A stretch of DNA of 64,000 nucleotides from Hydrotalea sandarakina. GTDB lineage: Bacteria; Bacteroidota; Bacteroidia; Chitinophagales; Chitinophagaceae. Positions within the stretch are counted from its first letter, which is position 1. Each line of letters begins with the position of its first letter. Both the position numbers and the translations under genes were made by a program. The stretch lies in assembly GCF_003254115.1 (NCBI RefSeq), contig NZ_QKZV01000002.1:451736-515735 (forward strand). Direction: 5' to 3'. The notes under the pieces are model-generated. The model did not search any database. It was given only the letters and a program-made list of their open reading frames with translations, and was not told the DNA's origin. This document shows positions 42,790-51,743 of this stretch, in pieces.

Positions 42790-43074
42790 TTAACGACCGC
42801 TCTTTAAAAAATCAACTATTTTTTTTCGTTCTGCATCAGTTATTAATGCTCGGGTTTGCATATGCATTCCAATGGTTTCCCATTGTTCTGCCGAATAAGA
42901 TGCGGGTGAGGGTGTGTTATGACATCGCTGACAATTTTCAGCCCATAATTGTGCTCCAGATTTTGCAGCTACTGCCTTTGTTGGTGCACAACCATTTATG
43001 GATAACACCGCAACCATTGAAAAAACTGCTACAAGTACTATCGTAATTTTTTTTATAGATAAAAACTGTTTCAT
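42790..43074 (-). CDS. Monoheme cytochrome c-like lipoprotein
   Basis: 94 residues. The N-terminal signal ends in a lipobox (VLSINGC, Cys about 29), so the protein is lipid-anchored. A single heme-binding motif NCQRCH follows at about residues 47-52, and IGMHMQTRALITDAER offers a Met as sixth ligand. The short C-terminal helix KKIVDFLKSG closes the domain, giving a very small cytochrome. It is the last gene of a three-gene operon with a porin and another cytochrome. Confidence 0.82.
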   Translation of the reverse strand: MKQFLSIKKITIVLVAVFSMVAVLSINGCAPTKAVAAKSGAQLWAENCQRCHNTPSPASYSAEQWETIGMHMQTRALITDAERKKIVDFLKSGR

Positions 43075-43085
43075 GGCTTTTGTTT

Positions 43086-44309
43086 TTAGAGTTGTATAGA
43101 AAATTGCAAATAAAATGTATTGGTATTAGTTAATCCATTGTAACTTCCTAATACTTTGCTGGCGGTGCTGTTACCCGTATAGGTTTCATAAGTAGCTTTT
43201 AATACAGTTCTCCAACTTAACCAATAATCTAATCCTACCGTTACTGTATGTTGATTTGTACCAAAGGTTGAGTTTCCCGGTAAATTATAACTTGTGTATC
43301 TGCCGGCTAATTCAAAATTCTTTAGAAAATTATTGGCCTCTGTCGGTCTTACTGAGCATTGAACAAAACCTGCAGTAGTGTGGTTGTTAAATGTATAGCT
43401 TTGTGTAGTGTCGTTGGGGTTAATGAAATTTTCATTGGTAATGTTTTGAATATTATACTGTGCTTTTATGTTTAATAAAACAGGGCTAAATGTTTTTACA
43501 TAATTTAAATCAAAAGCATACATATTACCAACAGCATTGGCATAAGGTGAACCCATATCACCAACTTTTCCAAACATGCCGGACACACCCAGTTCTAATG
43601 AAGAGTTTGAAAAGGGTAACCAGCCAATTCTGGCAGTAACGGTTTTATTGTTGTTGTTATCCACAACATTTCCGCTGGTTAATGTTCCATCACTTAATAG
43701 TTGGCTGCCATTGCTTAGTGCAACATCATAATTCAGTTTCATGCTTCCAAGTGGTAAACCACCTTCTACTTCAACACCATAATCAGTAGGTGTCATATCG
43801 GCAATGCCCATAGGGTCGGTTGCAAGTTTGTCTATCCATCCCGCAGCTTCTCTTTTTGCATACGTACCAAATGGTAAAACCAAATAACCTGCTCTAATAA
43901 TTAAATTGGGTGCAGCAAAATATGAAATGTCAGCCCAGTTTACACTTAAGCCATTGTTATTGAAAGAGGGTTCAAATTCCATTAAAAATTTGGTTCCATG
44001 CCGCCATAAAAACATAGGGCTAAACTCAAAATTGTCGGCATCCGGAAAACTATTGTTTTTACTGGTACTTCCAACACCATTCAAAGTATTGGTGTTTTTA
44101 CTGGCAGCAAAACCAAATGTGGTTAAACCTACCATCATAAAATGATCATTTCCCGGTTTTTTGTAATTCACTTGTTGTTCAAGTGTATTCAATCTGTCTA
44201 AAATAGAAGAATCTAAGCTGCCGGAAGTTTGGCTATACAGTTGTGACGTGGTTAATACAACTAAAGCAAGTAGCCATCTTAACTGCTTTAATGCAATATG
44301 TTGTTTCAT
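43086..44309 (-). CDS. Outer-membrane beta-barrel porin-like protein
   Basis: 407 residues with a signal peptide (LLALVVLTTSQLYS) and then a short coiled segment (LDSSILDRLNTLEQQ). The rest is a long series of amphipathic beta strands with aromatic belts, ending in a C-terminal strand LTNTNTFYLQFSIQL with terminal hydrophobic residue, as in outer-membrane barrels. The coiled segment plus barrel recalls OprO/OprP-like porins; the substrate cannot be told. It lies between two cytochrome c genes (12 bp and 47 bp gaps), which suggests a shared electron or ion transfer function. Confidence 0.75.
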   Translation of the reverse strand: MKQHIALKQLRWLLALVVLTTSQLYSQTSGSLDSSILDRLNTLEQQVNYKKPGNDHFMMVGLTTFGFAASKNTNTLNGVGSTSKNNSFPDADNFEFSPMFLWRHGTKFLMEFEPSFNNNGLSVNWADISYFAAPNLIIRAGYLVLPFGTYAKREAAGWIDKLATDPMGIADMTPTDYGVEVEGGLPLGSMKLNYDVALSNGSQLLSDGTLTSGNVVDNNNNKTVTARIGWLPFSNSSLELGVSGMFGKVGDMGSPYANAVGNMYAFDLNYVKTFSPVLLNIKAQYNIQNITNENFINPNDTTQSYTFNNHTTAGFVQCSVRPTEANNFLKNFELAGRYTSYNLPGNSTFGTNQHTVTVGLDYWLSWRTVLKATYETYTGNSTASKVLGSYNGLTNTNTFYLQFSIQL

Positions 44310-44355
44310 AATTTGGTTGTTTTAAGGTTAGCATAAAATCATTCATGTACTCATT

Positions 44356-44790
44356 CTATTTTCTTTTTGCTAATGAGCGGATGTAATTCACCAACATCCA
44401 TCTTTGTGTATCAGTTAAAGCTTGTTTGTATGAAGGCATTGGTGTGTGGCCTTCTGTCATTTTCCAATAAAGCGCTCCATCGGATTCTTTCTGTACTGCT
44501 GCTGAAGTATGATCGGCAGGTTTGGGATTTAGGGCAGCTGCAGCAATTCCATCGCCTTTACCATTGTTGCCATGGCAGGGGCCACAGTTGGTAGTGTATA
44601 ATTTTTTCGCTTCTTTTAAAACTGAGGTATTTCCTGCCAAGGGATTTTTTAACTGATTGGCCGATGCCGGTGCATTCCATTGTCCAACTTGTGCTTGTGC
44701 ATAATGGGTATTTAATACCAAAGCAAGGACTAATATCCCTAATATTTTTGTCCATTTGCTTATTACGGTTGTAGTTGTTTGTTGGGTCAT
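44356..44790 (-). CDS. Periplasmic monoheme cytochrome c
   Basis: 144 residues. A signal peptide (ILGILVLALVLNTHYAQA, cut before QVG) is followed by a class I-like cytochrome domain. It has TTNCGPCHGNNGKGDG (CxxCH at about 83-87), a conserved Pro-Lys-Pro stretch and sixth-ligand Met in HTPMPSYKQALTD, then the C-terminal helix RWMLVNYIRSLAK. The frame is open ten codons upstream, but ATG 44790 fits the signal peptide. It is the first gene of the cytochrome-porin-cytochrome operon. AAACTTTG at 44810-44817 (minus strand) is a near match to a -7 element. Confidence 0.88.
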   Translation of the reverse strand: MTQQTTTTVISKWTKILGILVLALVLNTHYAQAQVGQWNAPASANQLKNPLAGNTSVLKEAKKLYTTNCGPCHGNNGKGDGIAAAALNPKPADHTSAAVQKESDGALYWKMTEGHTPMPSYKQALTDTQRWMLVNYIRSLAKRK

Positions 44791-44879
44791 AAATTTTGTT
44801 TTTGTTGAACAAAGTTTCACTCATCGCATAGCCTATTTTTATGACCAATGTTAGCTTTTTAAATTATAAGCATTTTTTA

Positions 44880-44897
44880 ATATGATAATTGTCATAT
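44880..44897. promoter_or_regulatory. Near-perfect palindrome, possible Crp/Fnr-type operator
   Basis: ATATGATAATTGTCATAT is symmetric at 16 of 18 positions. It lies 90 bp upstream of the cytochrome operon and 133 bp upstream of the divergent slipin gene. TGA-N6-TCA and ATGAT-N4-GTCAT half sites resemble Crp/Fnr family sites. Which protein binds, if any, is not known. Confidence 0.35.
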
Positions 44898-45029
44898 ATT
44901 ATTTCGCTACAATCGTTATATTATTCAATGAACATATCAATGTCAGTAATTACAATTATTTTCAATTAAATCCATTCCACCCATCCACCTATTTCCAAAT
45001 ATTATATTATCTTCAAAAAAAATTACATT

Positions 45030-45962
45030 ATGGAAATCCTGATTTCACTTTGGTGGCTCATCATCATTGTTATCATTTTATTTTTCGGTTTGGTAACTGT
45101 GCAACAGGCGAATATTGCTGTCATTACTATGTTTGGTAAGTATCGTCGGGTGTTGCGTCCGGGCTTAAATTTCAAAATTCCTTTCTTAGAACAGATTTAT
45201 AAAGTTGTAAGTGTTCAAAATCGCTCAGTGGAACTGGAATTCCAGGCTGTAACAGTTGATCAGGCCAATGTTTATTTTAAAAGTATGTTGTTGTATTCAG
45301 TTATTAATTCAGAAGAAGAAACCATCAAAAAAGTAGCATTCAAATTTATTAGTGAGCGCGATTTAATGCAAGCACTTATTCGTACGGTTGAAGGATCTAT
45401 TCGTGCTTACGTAGCTACCAAACGTCAGGCTGAAATTTTATTGTTACGGCGCGAAATTGTAGAATATGTAAAAGAACAAATTGATCATTCTTTGGAAGAT
45501 TGGGGTTATCATTTACAAGACCTTCAAATTAATGATATCACATTCGATAAAGCCGTAATGGAAAGCATGAGTAAAGTAGTGGCCAGCAATAATTTAAAAG
45601 CTGCAGCAGAAAATGAAGGCCAAGCTTTGCTCATTACAAAAACAAAAGCAGCTGAAGCAGAAGGGAACGCCATTAAAATTTCAGCCGAAGCCGAAAAAGA
45701 AGCTGCACGTTTACGTGGTCAGGGTGTTGCTTTGTTTCGTGAAGAAGTAGCCCGTGGTATGAGCCAGGCAGCTGAACAAATGAAACAAGCCAATTTAGAT
45801 ACCAATGTAATTTTATTCAGCATGTGGACCGAAGCCATAAAAAACTTTGCAGAAGCAGGGCAGGGTAATGTAATTTTCTTAGATGGCAGCCCACAAGGCA
45901 TGGATAAAAATATGCAACAAATTATGGCCATGCTTCAAATGAAGAATAACAAAATAACTTAA
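45030..45962 (+). CDS. Slipin / SPFH-domain membrane protein
   Basis: 310 residues: one N-terminal membrane helix (SLWWLIIIVIILFFGLVTVQ), then an SPFH/band-7 domain (VITMFGKYRRVLRPGLNFKI, to about 190). A helical Ala/Glu-rich stretch (NLKAAAENEGQALLITKTKA onward) follows, and a C-terminal tail. Proteins of this family form ring-like microdomain scaffolds and often work with an NfeD partner or protease; no such partner is next to it. Transcription diverges from the cytochrome operon. Confidence 0.88.
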   Translation: MEILISLWWLIIIVIILFFGLVTVQQANIAVITMFGKYRRVLRPGLNFKIPFLEQIYKVVSVQNRSVELEFQAVTVDQANVYFKSMLLYSVINSEEETIKKVAFKFISERDLMQALIRTVEGSIRAYVATKRQAEILLLRREIVEYVKEQIDHSLEDWGYHLQDLQINDITFDKAVMESMSKVVASNNLKAAAENEGQALLITKTKAAEAEGNAIKISAEAEKEAARLRGQGVALFREEVARGMSQAAEQMKQANLDTNVILFSMWTEAIKNFAEAGQGNVIFLDGSPQGMDKNMQQIMAMLQMKNNKIT

Positions 45963-46064
45963 ATAATCCACTTAATACTGCAACAAAAATGCATAATAAT
46001 ACCCTAAATGTGTAAAAGCTTTGCTAAAACAGGAGTTCAACACAATTTTATACACAAGTATCCA

Positions 46065-46080
46065 GTTAAGTTTGTTTAAC
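46065..46080 (+). promoter_or_regulatory. Promoter with overlapping inverted repeat before exbB-like gene
   Basis: TAAGTTTG (46067-46074) fits the -7 consensus TAnnTTTG exactly and ends 40 nt before the ATG. The inverted repeat GTTAA-N6-TTAAC (46065-46080) covers it, so a repressor could block the promoter. The -33 region reads ATTTTA, only a partial match. Confidence 0.5.
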
Positions 46081-46114
46081 CTATATTTTAGTGGTATCAT
46101 AAAAAATTAATAGC

Positions 46115-46816
46115 ATGTTTCATTTGTTGCAAGTAACAACAACACCAATTGTTGATTCATTACATAAAACCGCCGCAAGCATACCGCCCGTAGAAGAAAA
46201 AATTTCTATGTGGGATATGTTGCAGAAAGGCGGCTTTTTAATGTATCCATTATATTTTTTATTGGTATTGGCCATTTTTTTCTTTTTTGAACGCTTAATT
46301 GCTATTCGAAAAGCTTCTAAAATTGAGCCCAATTTTATGAATATTATACGCGATAATATTTTGTCCGGCAATATTTCTGCGGCGCGCAGTTTGGCAAAAA
46401 ATACACCCAATCCCGTTGCTAAAATGATTGATAAAGGACTTCAACGAATTGGCAAACCCATTGATGCAATAGAAAAAAGTATGGAGAATGTGGGCAAATT
46501 GGAAATGTACAATATGGAAAGAAATTTATCCATTCTTTCATTAGTAGCCGGAATTGCACCAATGTTCGGTTTCTTGGGTACAATTGTAGGTATGGTGCAA
46601 TTGTTTTATGGTATTGCTTCAACCGGTGAATATACTTTAAACACCATTGCAGGCGGTATTTATACTAAAATGGTTACCAGTGCTACCGGTTTGATTATTG
46701 GTTTAATAGCATATGTTGGCTATAATTTTTTAAGCACACAAATTGATAAAACTGCTAACAAAATGGAAGTAGCCAGCGCCGAGTTTATTGATATTTTGCA
46801 AGAACCAACCAAATAA
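46115..46816 (+). CDS. MotA/TolQ/ExbB proton channel family protein
   Basis: 233 residues with three membrane helices (about 40-62, 150-172, 195-215). Conserved blocks are MYPLYFLLVLAIFFFFERLI, LVAGIAPMFGFLGTIVGMVQ and AGGIYTKMVTSATGLIIGLI. The Thr/Pro-rich N-terminus before the first helix faces the periplasm. It forms with ExbD a proton-driven motor in the inner membrane that energises TonB or Tol-type systems. The partner ExbD-type gene is next; no tonB gene is seen. ExbB and TolQ cannot be separated from sequence alone. Confidence 0.9.
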   Translation: MFHLLQVTTTPIVDSLHKTAASIPPVEEKISMWDMLQKGGFLMYPLYFLLVLAIFFFFERLIAIRKASKIEPNFMNIIRDNILSGNISAARSLAKNTPNPVAKMIDKGLQRIGKPIDAIEKSMENVGKLEMYNMERNLSILSLVAGIAPMFGFLGTIVGMVQLFYGIASTGEYTLNTIAGGIYTKMVTSATGLIIGLIAYVGYNFLSTQIDKTANKMEVASAEFIDILQEPTK

Positions 46817-46854
46817 TTTTTATGTTATCGGCTGTAGTACATTGGGCATCACCT

Positions 46855-46869
46855 GTTGCGTCGCACACT
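46855..46869 (+). repeat. Dispersed intergenic repeat, copy C (short)
   Basis: GTTGCGTCGCACACT, 15 nt, is identical to part of the repeat at 56341-56361 and to the reverse strand of 7019-7039. It lies in the 103-bp spacer between the exbB- and exbD-type genes. Locally GTTGC (46855-46859) can pair with GCAAC (46870-46874). Confidence 0.5.
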
Positions 46870-46919
46870 GCAACTGCAGCAAATAAAATGAGCTTTTTTA
46901 TAAATAATTAGTATTTAAT

Positions 46920-47327
46920 ATGAATATTCGCCAGGGTATACGAAAAAGACATGCTGAAGTGCATACCGGTGCATTAAACGACATTTTGTTTATTCTGCTG
47001 TTGTTTTTCCTTATCGTATCTACCCTTGCCAATCCAAATGTGATTAAAGTAGCAAATCCCAAAGCTAAAAGCGATACAAAAGCTAAACAAACGGTAGTAA
47101 TTACGGTTGATAAAGATCAGAACATTTATATTGGCCAAAAATTAGTACCATTCGATCAGTTAGAACCTCAGTTACAAGCTTATTTGGCCAAAGAAACAGA
47201 TAAGCCTTCCGTTGTTATAAATGGTGATAGCACCTCACACTTAGGCACTGCCATTAAAGTAATGCAGGTTATTAAAAAACTAGGCGCAACGCCGGTTGTA
47301 GCTGTTGATAATAATGGTGCACAATAA
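46920..47327 (+). CDS. ExbD/TolR-type biopolymer transport protein
   Basis: 135 residues: a short basic cytoplasmic start (MNIRQGIRKRHAEVHTGALN), one membrane helix with the critical Asp (LNDILFILLLFFLIVSTLAN), and a periplasmic domain (VVITVDKDQNIYIGQKLVP onward). The Asp in LNDIL is the residue that carries protons in the family. It pairs with the upstream exbB-like gene; the 103-bp spacer between them is unusually long for such a pair and carries the repeat copy. Confidence 0.9.
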   Translation: MNIRQGIRKRHAEVHTGALNDILFILLLFFLIVSTLANPNVIKVANPKAKSDTKAKQTVVITVDKDQNIYIGQKLVPFDQLEPQLQAYLAKETDKPSVVINGDSTSHLGTAIKVMQVIKKLGATPVVAVDNNGAQ

Positions 47328-47392
47328 AATTTTAATGTAAGGTTTGCAATAAAAAATATTAGTTTTTTCTACAAAATAATTCACAATACAAA

Positions 47393-47414
47393 AAGGCCAT
47401 TATGTAATGGCCTT
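47393..47414. terminator. Bidirectional terminator
   Basis: AAGGCCATTA (47393-47402) pairs with TAATGGCCTT (47405-47414). It is flanked by AAAA on the left and TACTTATT on the right, between convergent genes. Confidence 0.7.
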
Positions 47415-47433
47415 ACTTATTAATAGCAATTTT

Positions 47434-47853
47434 CTATGAATTGATAATAGGGTATTTTATTTCATCCTTTCGTTCAATTAAATCCCACTTATTGCCGTAT
47501 AAATCTTCAAACACCAATACAGTACCGTAAGGTTGTTGTTGGGGTTCACTAACAATGTTTACTTTGTTATGCAACAAATTTTCATAATCTCGTTGAATAT
47601 TGTCGGTATGCAGAAATAAAAATACTCTACCGCCTGTTTGGTTGCCAACGCAATGCAATTGTTGTTCGTTGGCAGCTTTTGCTAGTAATAATCTACAACC
47701 CGAACTACCGGGTGGGGCAATCACTACCCATCTTTTCGTATCTGAAAGAGTGGTGTCTTCTATTAACTTAAAATGTAATTTTTTTGTATAAAAAGCAATG
47801 GCCTCGTCGTAATCTTTTACCAACAAAGCCATTTGCATAATTTCCTGTTTCAT
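47434..47853 (-). CDS. VOC-family protein (glyoxalase / bleomycin-resistance fold)
   Basis: 139 residues forming one VOC module pair: MQMALLVKDYDEAIAFYTKK at the start and VLVFEDLYGNKWDLIER at the end, the latter with the Glu at the usual metal position (FEDLYGN region). Members include glyoxalase I, dioxygenases and drug-binding proteins; nothing here tells which. Cytosolic, monocistronic and convergent with exbD. Confidence 0.82.
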   Translation of the reverse strand: MKQEIMQMALLVKDYDEAIAFYTKKLHFKLIEDTTLSDTKRWVVIAPPGSSGCRLLLAKAANEQQLHCVGNQTGGRVFLFLHTDNIQRDYENLLHNKVNIVSEPQQQPYGTVLVFEDLYGNKWDLIERKDEIKYPIINS

Positions 47854-47892
47854 GTATCAATGAACTGTACTTTAATAATTTTATTCCAAACT

Positions 47893-50268
47893 TTAATTGC
47901 GAACCGGTTTTCCTGTTTTTAATACACTTTGAATGCGCTCAAGGGTTTTCTTTTCACCACACAAACTTAAAAAGGCTTCCCGTTCTAAATCCAATAAATA
48001 TTGTTCTGAAACCTGAGTAGGAGCGCTTAAGTCACCACCGCACATTACATAAGCCAGTTTGGTTGCAACTAAGGCATCGTGTTCTGTTGCATAGCCTGCC
48101 CGTTTCATTGAATTAATGCCAACCAATAATGCACCTAAGGCAGAACGGCCTAAAACGGTAATATCTTTTCTTTGTACAGGCATATTGTATCCGGCATCAA
48201 ACAAATCTATTACGGATTTTTTCGCTGCAGCAATTCTTCTGTCAGGGTTTAAAATTACACTGTCTCTATCTTTTCGAAGAATACCTAATTGATATGCTTC
48301 AAAAGCGCTGGTTGCTACTTTAGCGGTAGCAATGGTTAAAAAACGTTCTTTTAAAGTATTGGGTTCCGGTTCATCTTTGTGTAACTCATCTGCTGCCCGT
48401 AACACAAATTCTTTGGTTCCGCCACCACCGGGTATTAAACCAACACCCAGTTCCACCAAACCAATATATGTTTCAGCTGCAGCACAAACCTTATCGGCAT
48501 GTAAATTTAATTCGCAACCGCCGCCTAAGGCCAAACCATGGGGTGCACTAACAACGGGTACTGCCGAATAACGAACGCGCATCATGGTATTTTGGAACAT
48601 ACGAATGGCCATGTCTAATTCATCGTATTCTTGTTCAATGGCCAACATAAATATCATTCCAACATTTGCACCTGCACTAAAGTTGGCACCCGGATTGGCA
48701 ATTACTAAACCTTTAAATTTTTCTTCCGCAACGGATATACCTTTTTGTATGCCTTCCAGAACTTCACTTCCAATACTGTTCATTTTGGTGCTCCATTCCA
48801 ATGCTGCTACATCATTACCTATATCGTATAAACGACATCCATTGTTCTTCCAAATTAATCCTTCCGTAAAATTGCTCAACACAATAAAGCTGTCTTCACC
48901 CGGTAAAAAGCGATAGGTTTTAGAGGGAATATCATAATATTTTTTCTTCCCTTTTTCCAAACAATAAAATGATGTTTTGCCCGCTGCCAGCATTTCTTCA
49001 ACCCAATCAGCCACTCTATAACCTGCTTGTTTCATTCCATGCAAGGTTTTGGCAACTCCCAATAAATCCCAAGTTTCAAAGGCGCCAATTTCCCAACCAA
49101 AACCGGCTTTCATGGCATCGTCAATGCGGTACAGTTCATCGGAAATTTCCGGTATGCGGAATGAAATGTAAGAGAACAAAGCATAGTGAAAACTTTTATA
49201 AAAATTTCCTGCTTTGTCGGCAGCATTTTGTAATAATTTTATTCTTTCTTTTAAATCCTCTATTGGTTTAGCAGCATCCAGCGAAGCAATTTTGGGTTTT
49301 TGCCTTGCTTCATATGCCCCGGTTTGCAAATTAATTACTTGAATATCTTTTCCCGAAGCAGATTTTATTTTTTTAAAAAATCCTTCTCCGGTTTTATCGC
49401 CTAATTTATTTTCCTGCACCATTTTCTCAAGCCAATCGGGAATTTTGAAAATGGCATTTGCTTCATCATTCGGACAATTTTCTGCCACGCCTTTTGCAAC
49501 TTTCACAAGTGTATCAATACCCACCACATCGGCTGTTCTGAAAGTGGCCGATTTTGGTCGTCCGATAATAGGTCCTGTTAAAGCATCAATTTCATCAATG
49601 CTTAAACCCTGTTGTTGCATAATGTGAAAAATACTCATGATGCTATACACCCCAATTCTATTGGCTATAAAAGCGGGTGTATCTTTACACAAAACGGTGG
49701 TTTTACCTAAATGCAGGTCGCCATATTGTAAAAGAAAATCAACCACTTCTTTTTTAGTAAATGGGGTAGGTATAATTTCCAACAATTTTAAATACCGCGG
49801 GGGATTAAAAAAGTGAGTGCCGCAAAAATGTTGTTTAAAGTCATCGCTTCTGCCTTCAGCCATTAAGTGAATGGGAATGCCTGATGTGTTAGATGTAATT
49901 AACGTACCCGGCTTTCTGTACTGTTCAACTTGGGCAAATATTTGTTGTTTTATATCCAAACGTTCTACTACAACCTCAATCACCCAATCGGCAGTAGCAA
50001 TATCCTTCATGTTATCGGTAAAGTTACCTGTGGTAATTTTTTTAGCCACATCAGCAGTGTAAACAGGTGAAGGATTGCTTTTTAATGCAGTTTGCAATGC
50101 ATCATTCACCAATTTATTTCTTACAAGCGGATTAGGGTTGTCGCCGGCATCTTTACTCAGCATATCTAACAGTAATACTTCAACGCCTGTTCCGGCAAAA
50201 TGGCAAGCAATTCGGCTGCCCATAATTCCACTGCCCAATACGGCAACTTTTTTAATAATGCGTTTCAT
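47893..50268 (-). CDS. 3-hydroxyacyl-CoA dehydrogenase / enoyl-CoA hydratase, FadN-like
   Basis: Bifunctional beta-oxidation enzyme of 791 residues. The dehydrogenase comes first (about 1-310): KKVAVLGSGIMGSRIACHFA for NAD, FCGTHFFNPPRYLKLLEIIP with the catalytic His, and TPAFIANRIGVYS. The crotonase domain is C-terminal (about 500-720): NPGANFSAGANVGMIFM and APHGLALGGGCELNLHAD form the oxyanion hole, and GLVELGVGLIPGGGG carries a catalytic Glu. This domain order and length match B. subtilis FadN, not E. coli FadB. The usual partner thiolase and acyl-CoA dehydrogenase genes are not adjacent. Confidence 0.9.
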   Translation of the reverse strand: MKRIIKKVAVLGSGIMGSRIACHFAGTGVEVLLLDMLSKDAGDNPNPLVRNKLVNDALQTALKSNPSPVYTADVAKKITTGNFTDNMKDIATADWVIEVVVERLDIKQQIFAQVEQYRKPGTLITSNTSGIPIHLMAEGRSDDFKQHFCGTHFFNPPRYLKLLEIIPTPFTKKEVVDFLLQYGDLHLGKTTVLCKDTPAFIANRIGVYSIMSIFHIMQQQGLSIDEIDALTGPIIGRPKSATFRTADVVGIDTLVKVAKGVAENCPNDEANAIFKIPDWLEKMVQENKLGDKTGEGFFKKIKSASGKDIQVINLQTGAYEARQKPKIASLDAAKPIEDLKERIKLLQNAADKAGNFYKSFHYALFSYISFRIPEISDELYRIDDAMKAGFGWEIGAFETWDLLGVAKTLHGMKQAGYRVADWVEEMLAAGKTSFYCLEKGKKKYYDIPSKTYRFLPGEDSFIVLSNFTEGLIWKNNGCRLYDIGNDVAALEWSTKMNSIGSEVLEGIQKGISVAEEKFKGLVIANPGANFSAGANVGMIFMLAIEQEYDELDMAIRMFQNTMMRVRYSAVPVVSAPHGLALGGGCELNLHADKVCAAAETYIGLVELGVGLIPGGGGTKEFVLRAADELHKDEPEPNTLKERFLTIATAKVATSAFEAYQLGILRKDRDSVILNPDRRIAAAKKSVIDLFDAGYNMPVQRKDITVLGRSALGALLVGINSMKRAGYATEHDALVATKLAYVMCGGDLSAPTQVSEQYLLDLEREAFLSLCGEKKTLERIQSVLKTGKPVRN

Positions 50269-50414
50269 TGGTTTACACTTTTATTGTTTTAAGTGGGCAT
50301 TTTCAGCATACCCCTTTAATGTAGGTTATGCAAAAAAATTATACATACATTTCTGTAAATGCTATGATAAAACACTTAATGTTCGTTCCATAGCTTACCT
50401 AAATGAAGGTTTTT

Positions 50415-50422
50415 CAAAGCTA
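50415..50422 (-). promoter_or_regulatory. Possible -7 element for the fadN-like gene
   Basis: TAGCTTTG on the minus strand fits TAnnTTTG but lies 146 bp before the start, so the leader would be long. The 220-bp gap 50269-50488 holds no gene. Confidence 0.3.
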
Positions 50423-50488
50423 AATAAAAAATAGTTAGCTATGCAACTAATTTTTGCAAAAAGAAGTATAATATGTAATTTTTTTTAT

Positions 50489-51487
50489 TTATTGTGCCAA
50501 TTGACTTCTGCGTTCCATTAGTTCACGCCAAGTTGTTAAAATAATGCCATTTTGTTTAATAAATGCTTTTAAACGAGGGTCAATCATAGCCAATAAATCA
50601 CCACGCCTGGTTGGGCCGCTATCCGAAATATATTGGAATAATGGTGAGTTGGCCGTGCAATGCATAATTACCATGGTTACACCTGGTTCAAGACTTTTCA
50701 AGGCATTAATGTATTGGTTGGTTCTAAATGTTTGCAATAAACTATCATTTTGTAAAGTGTTGGGTGGATTTACCCAGTCGTAGCTTTCATTGTACAAATC
50801 ATCTAATACCGGTAGTCCTGCATTCCACAATAATTTGCCCAAGAATTGCATCTGTTGAATAAGTGCTGATGGTGCATGCATTTGTTGAGCAATAAGTGTT
50901 GCATGTCCGCCAGGTAACATAACCGGAATATGATTTTGAATACCCAATTGTATGTACACTTTTGCAAAATCAGGTGTGGCCAATAGAGTTCCCATATGGG
51001 TATCAACATGTGTAGGAGTAAAACCCATATTAAGCGCCCGTTGAAGTTGGGCATTTATTTCAGTGGCTACTTCAGTGGCTGAAGCATGCTGCACTACATC
51101 AGCTACACTATTCCATAGGCATCCTTCATTGTCAACTAAACCGGGTGTTGTAGGTTTTCCACTCAAAGGTCCCCAACGATAATTTTTCCATTCGCTGGTT
51201 AATGTTAAATGTAACCCTGCATCAATTTGCGGATGAGTTTTTAAAAAGTTCACAAATTCCGGTACCCATGCACAAGGCATCATAACACTTGTTGAGGTGG
51301 CAACCCCTTTGGTTAATGATGTTATGGCCCCGGCATTCGATTCATGACTCATACCGGCGTCATCAACATGTAAAATAACAACCTTGGCACCTTTGGGGAA
51401 TCCTAATTTTTCAGCATAAGTTGTATCAGCAGCTTTTGCTAAAACAACCAATAAACAGGCGAAAGCTAATGGTAATATCTTCTTCAT
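50489..51487 (-). CDS. Exported ChbG/HpnK-type carbohydrate deacetylase
   Basis: 332 residues with a signal peptide (KKILPLAFACLLVVLAKAAD). The YdjC/ChbG fold shows its metal site: ILHVDDAGMSHESN (Asp-Asp and His), DAGLHLTLTSEW (His) and PTHVDTHMGTLLATP (His, His). The conserved C-terminal part includes VTMVIMHCTANSPL (His). Known members remove N-acetyl groups from chitooligosaccharides or act on lipid precursors. An exported form would act on extracellular or periplasmic sugar; the substrate is unknown. ATG 51487 gives the signal peptide directly. Confidence 0.82.
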   Translation of the reverse strand: MKKILPLAFACLLVVLAKAADTTYAEKLGFPKGAKVVILHVDDAGMSHESNAGAITSLTKGVATSTSVMMPCAWVPEFVNFLKTHPQIDAGLHLTLTSEWKNYRWGPLSGKPTTPGLVDNEGCLWNSVADVVQHASATEVATEINAQLQRALNMGFTPTHVDTHMGTLLATPDFAKVYIQLGIQNHIPVMLPGGHATLIAQQMHAPSALIQQMQFLGKLLWNAGLPVLDDLYNESYDWVNPPNTLQNDSLLQTFRTNQYINALKSLEPGVTMVIMHCTANSPLFQYISDSGPTRRGDLLAMIDPRLKAFIKQNGIILTTWRELMERRSQLAQ

Positions 51488-51743
51488 ATGCAAGTTGTTT
51501 TCAGGTGTTGTTACAATCAATTGGCAGATTATATTTCTTTAAAATTAAGCGAACCAAATTTTCATGCTATTAAAATTGCAGCATTATACATGAATGATGA
51601 AATACTTTAGAACAATTCATCACTTTTTGCCTAAAATCAAATTATGCAAAAACTTAGAAAATATGGTATCGGCTCCATACATGAATACCGTAAAATGCGT
51701 ACTTTCAAACAACTAATTCAAACCTAAAAAAAGCAAATTATTT

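Noticed and set aside
44880-44900. Fur box upstream of the cytochrome operon
   Set aside because: Only part of the Fur consensus is present; the symmetry suits a Crp/Fnr-like site better.
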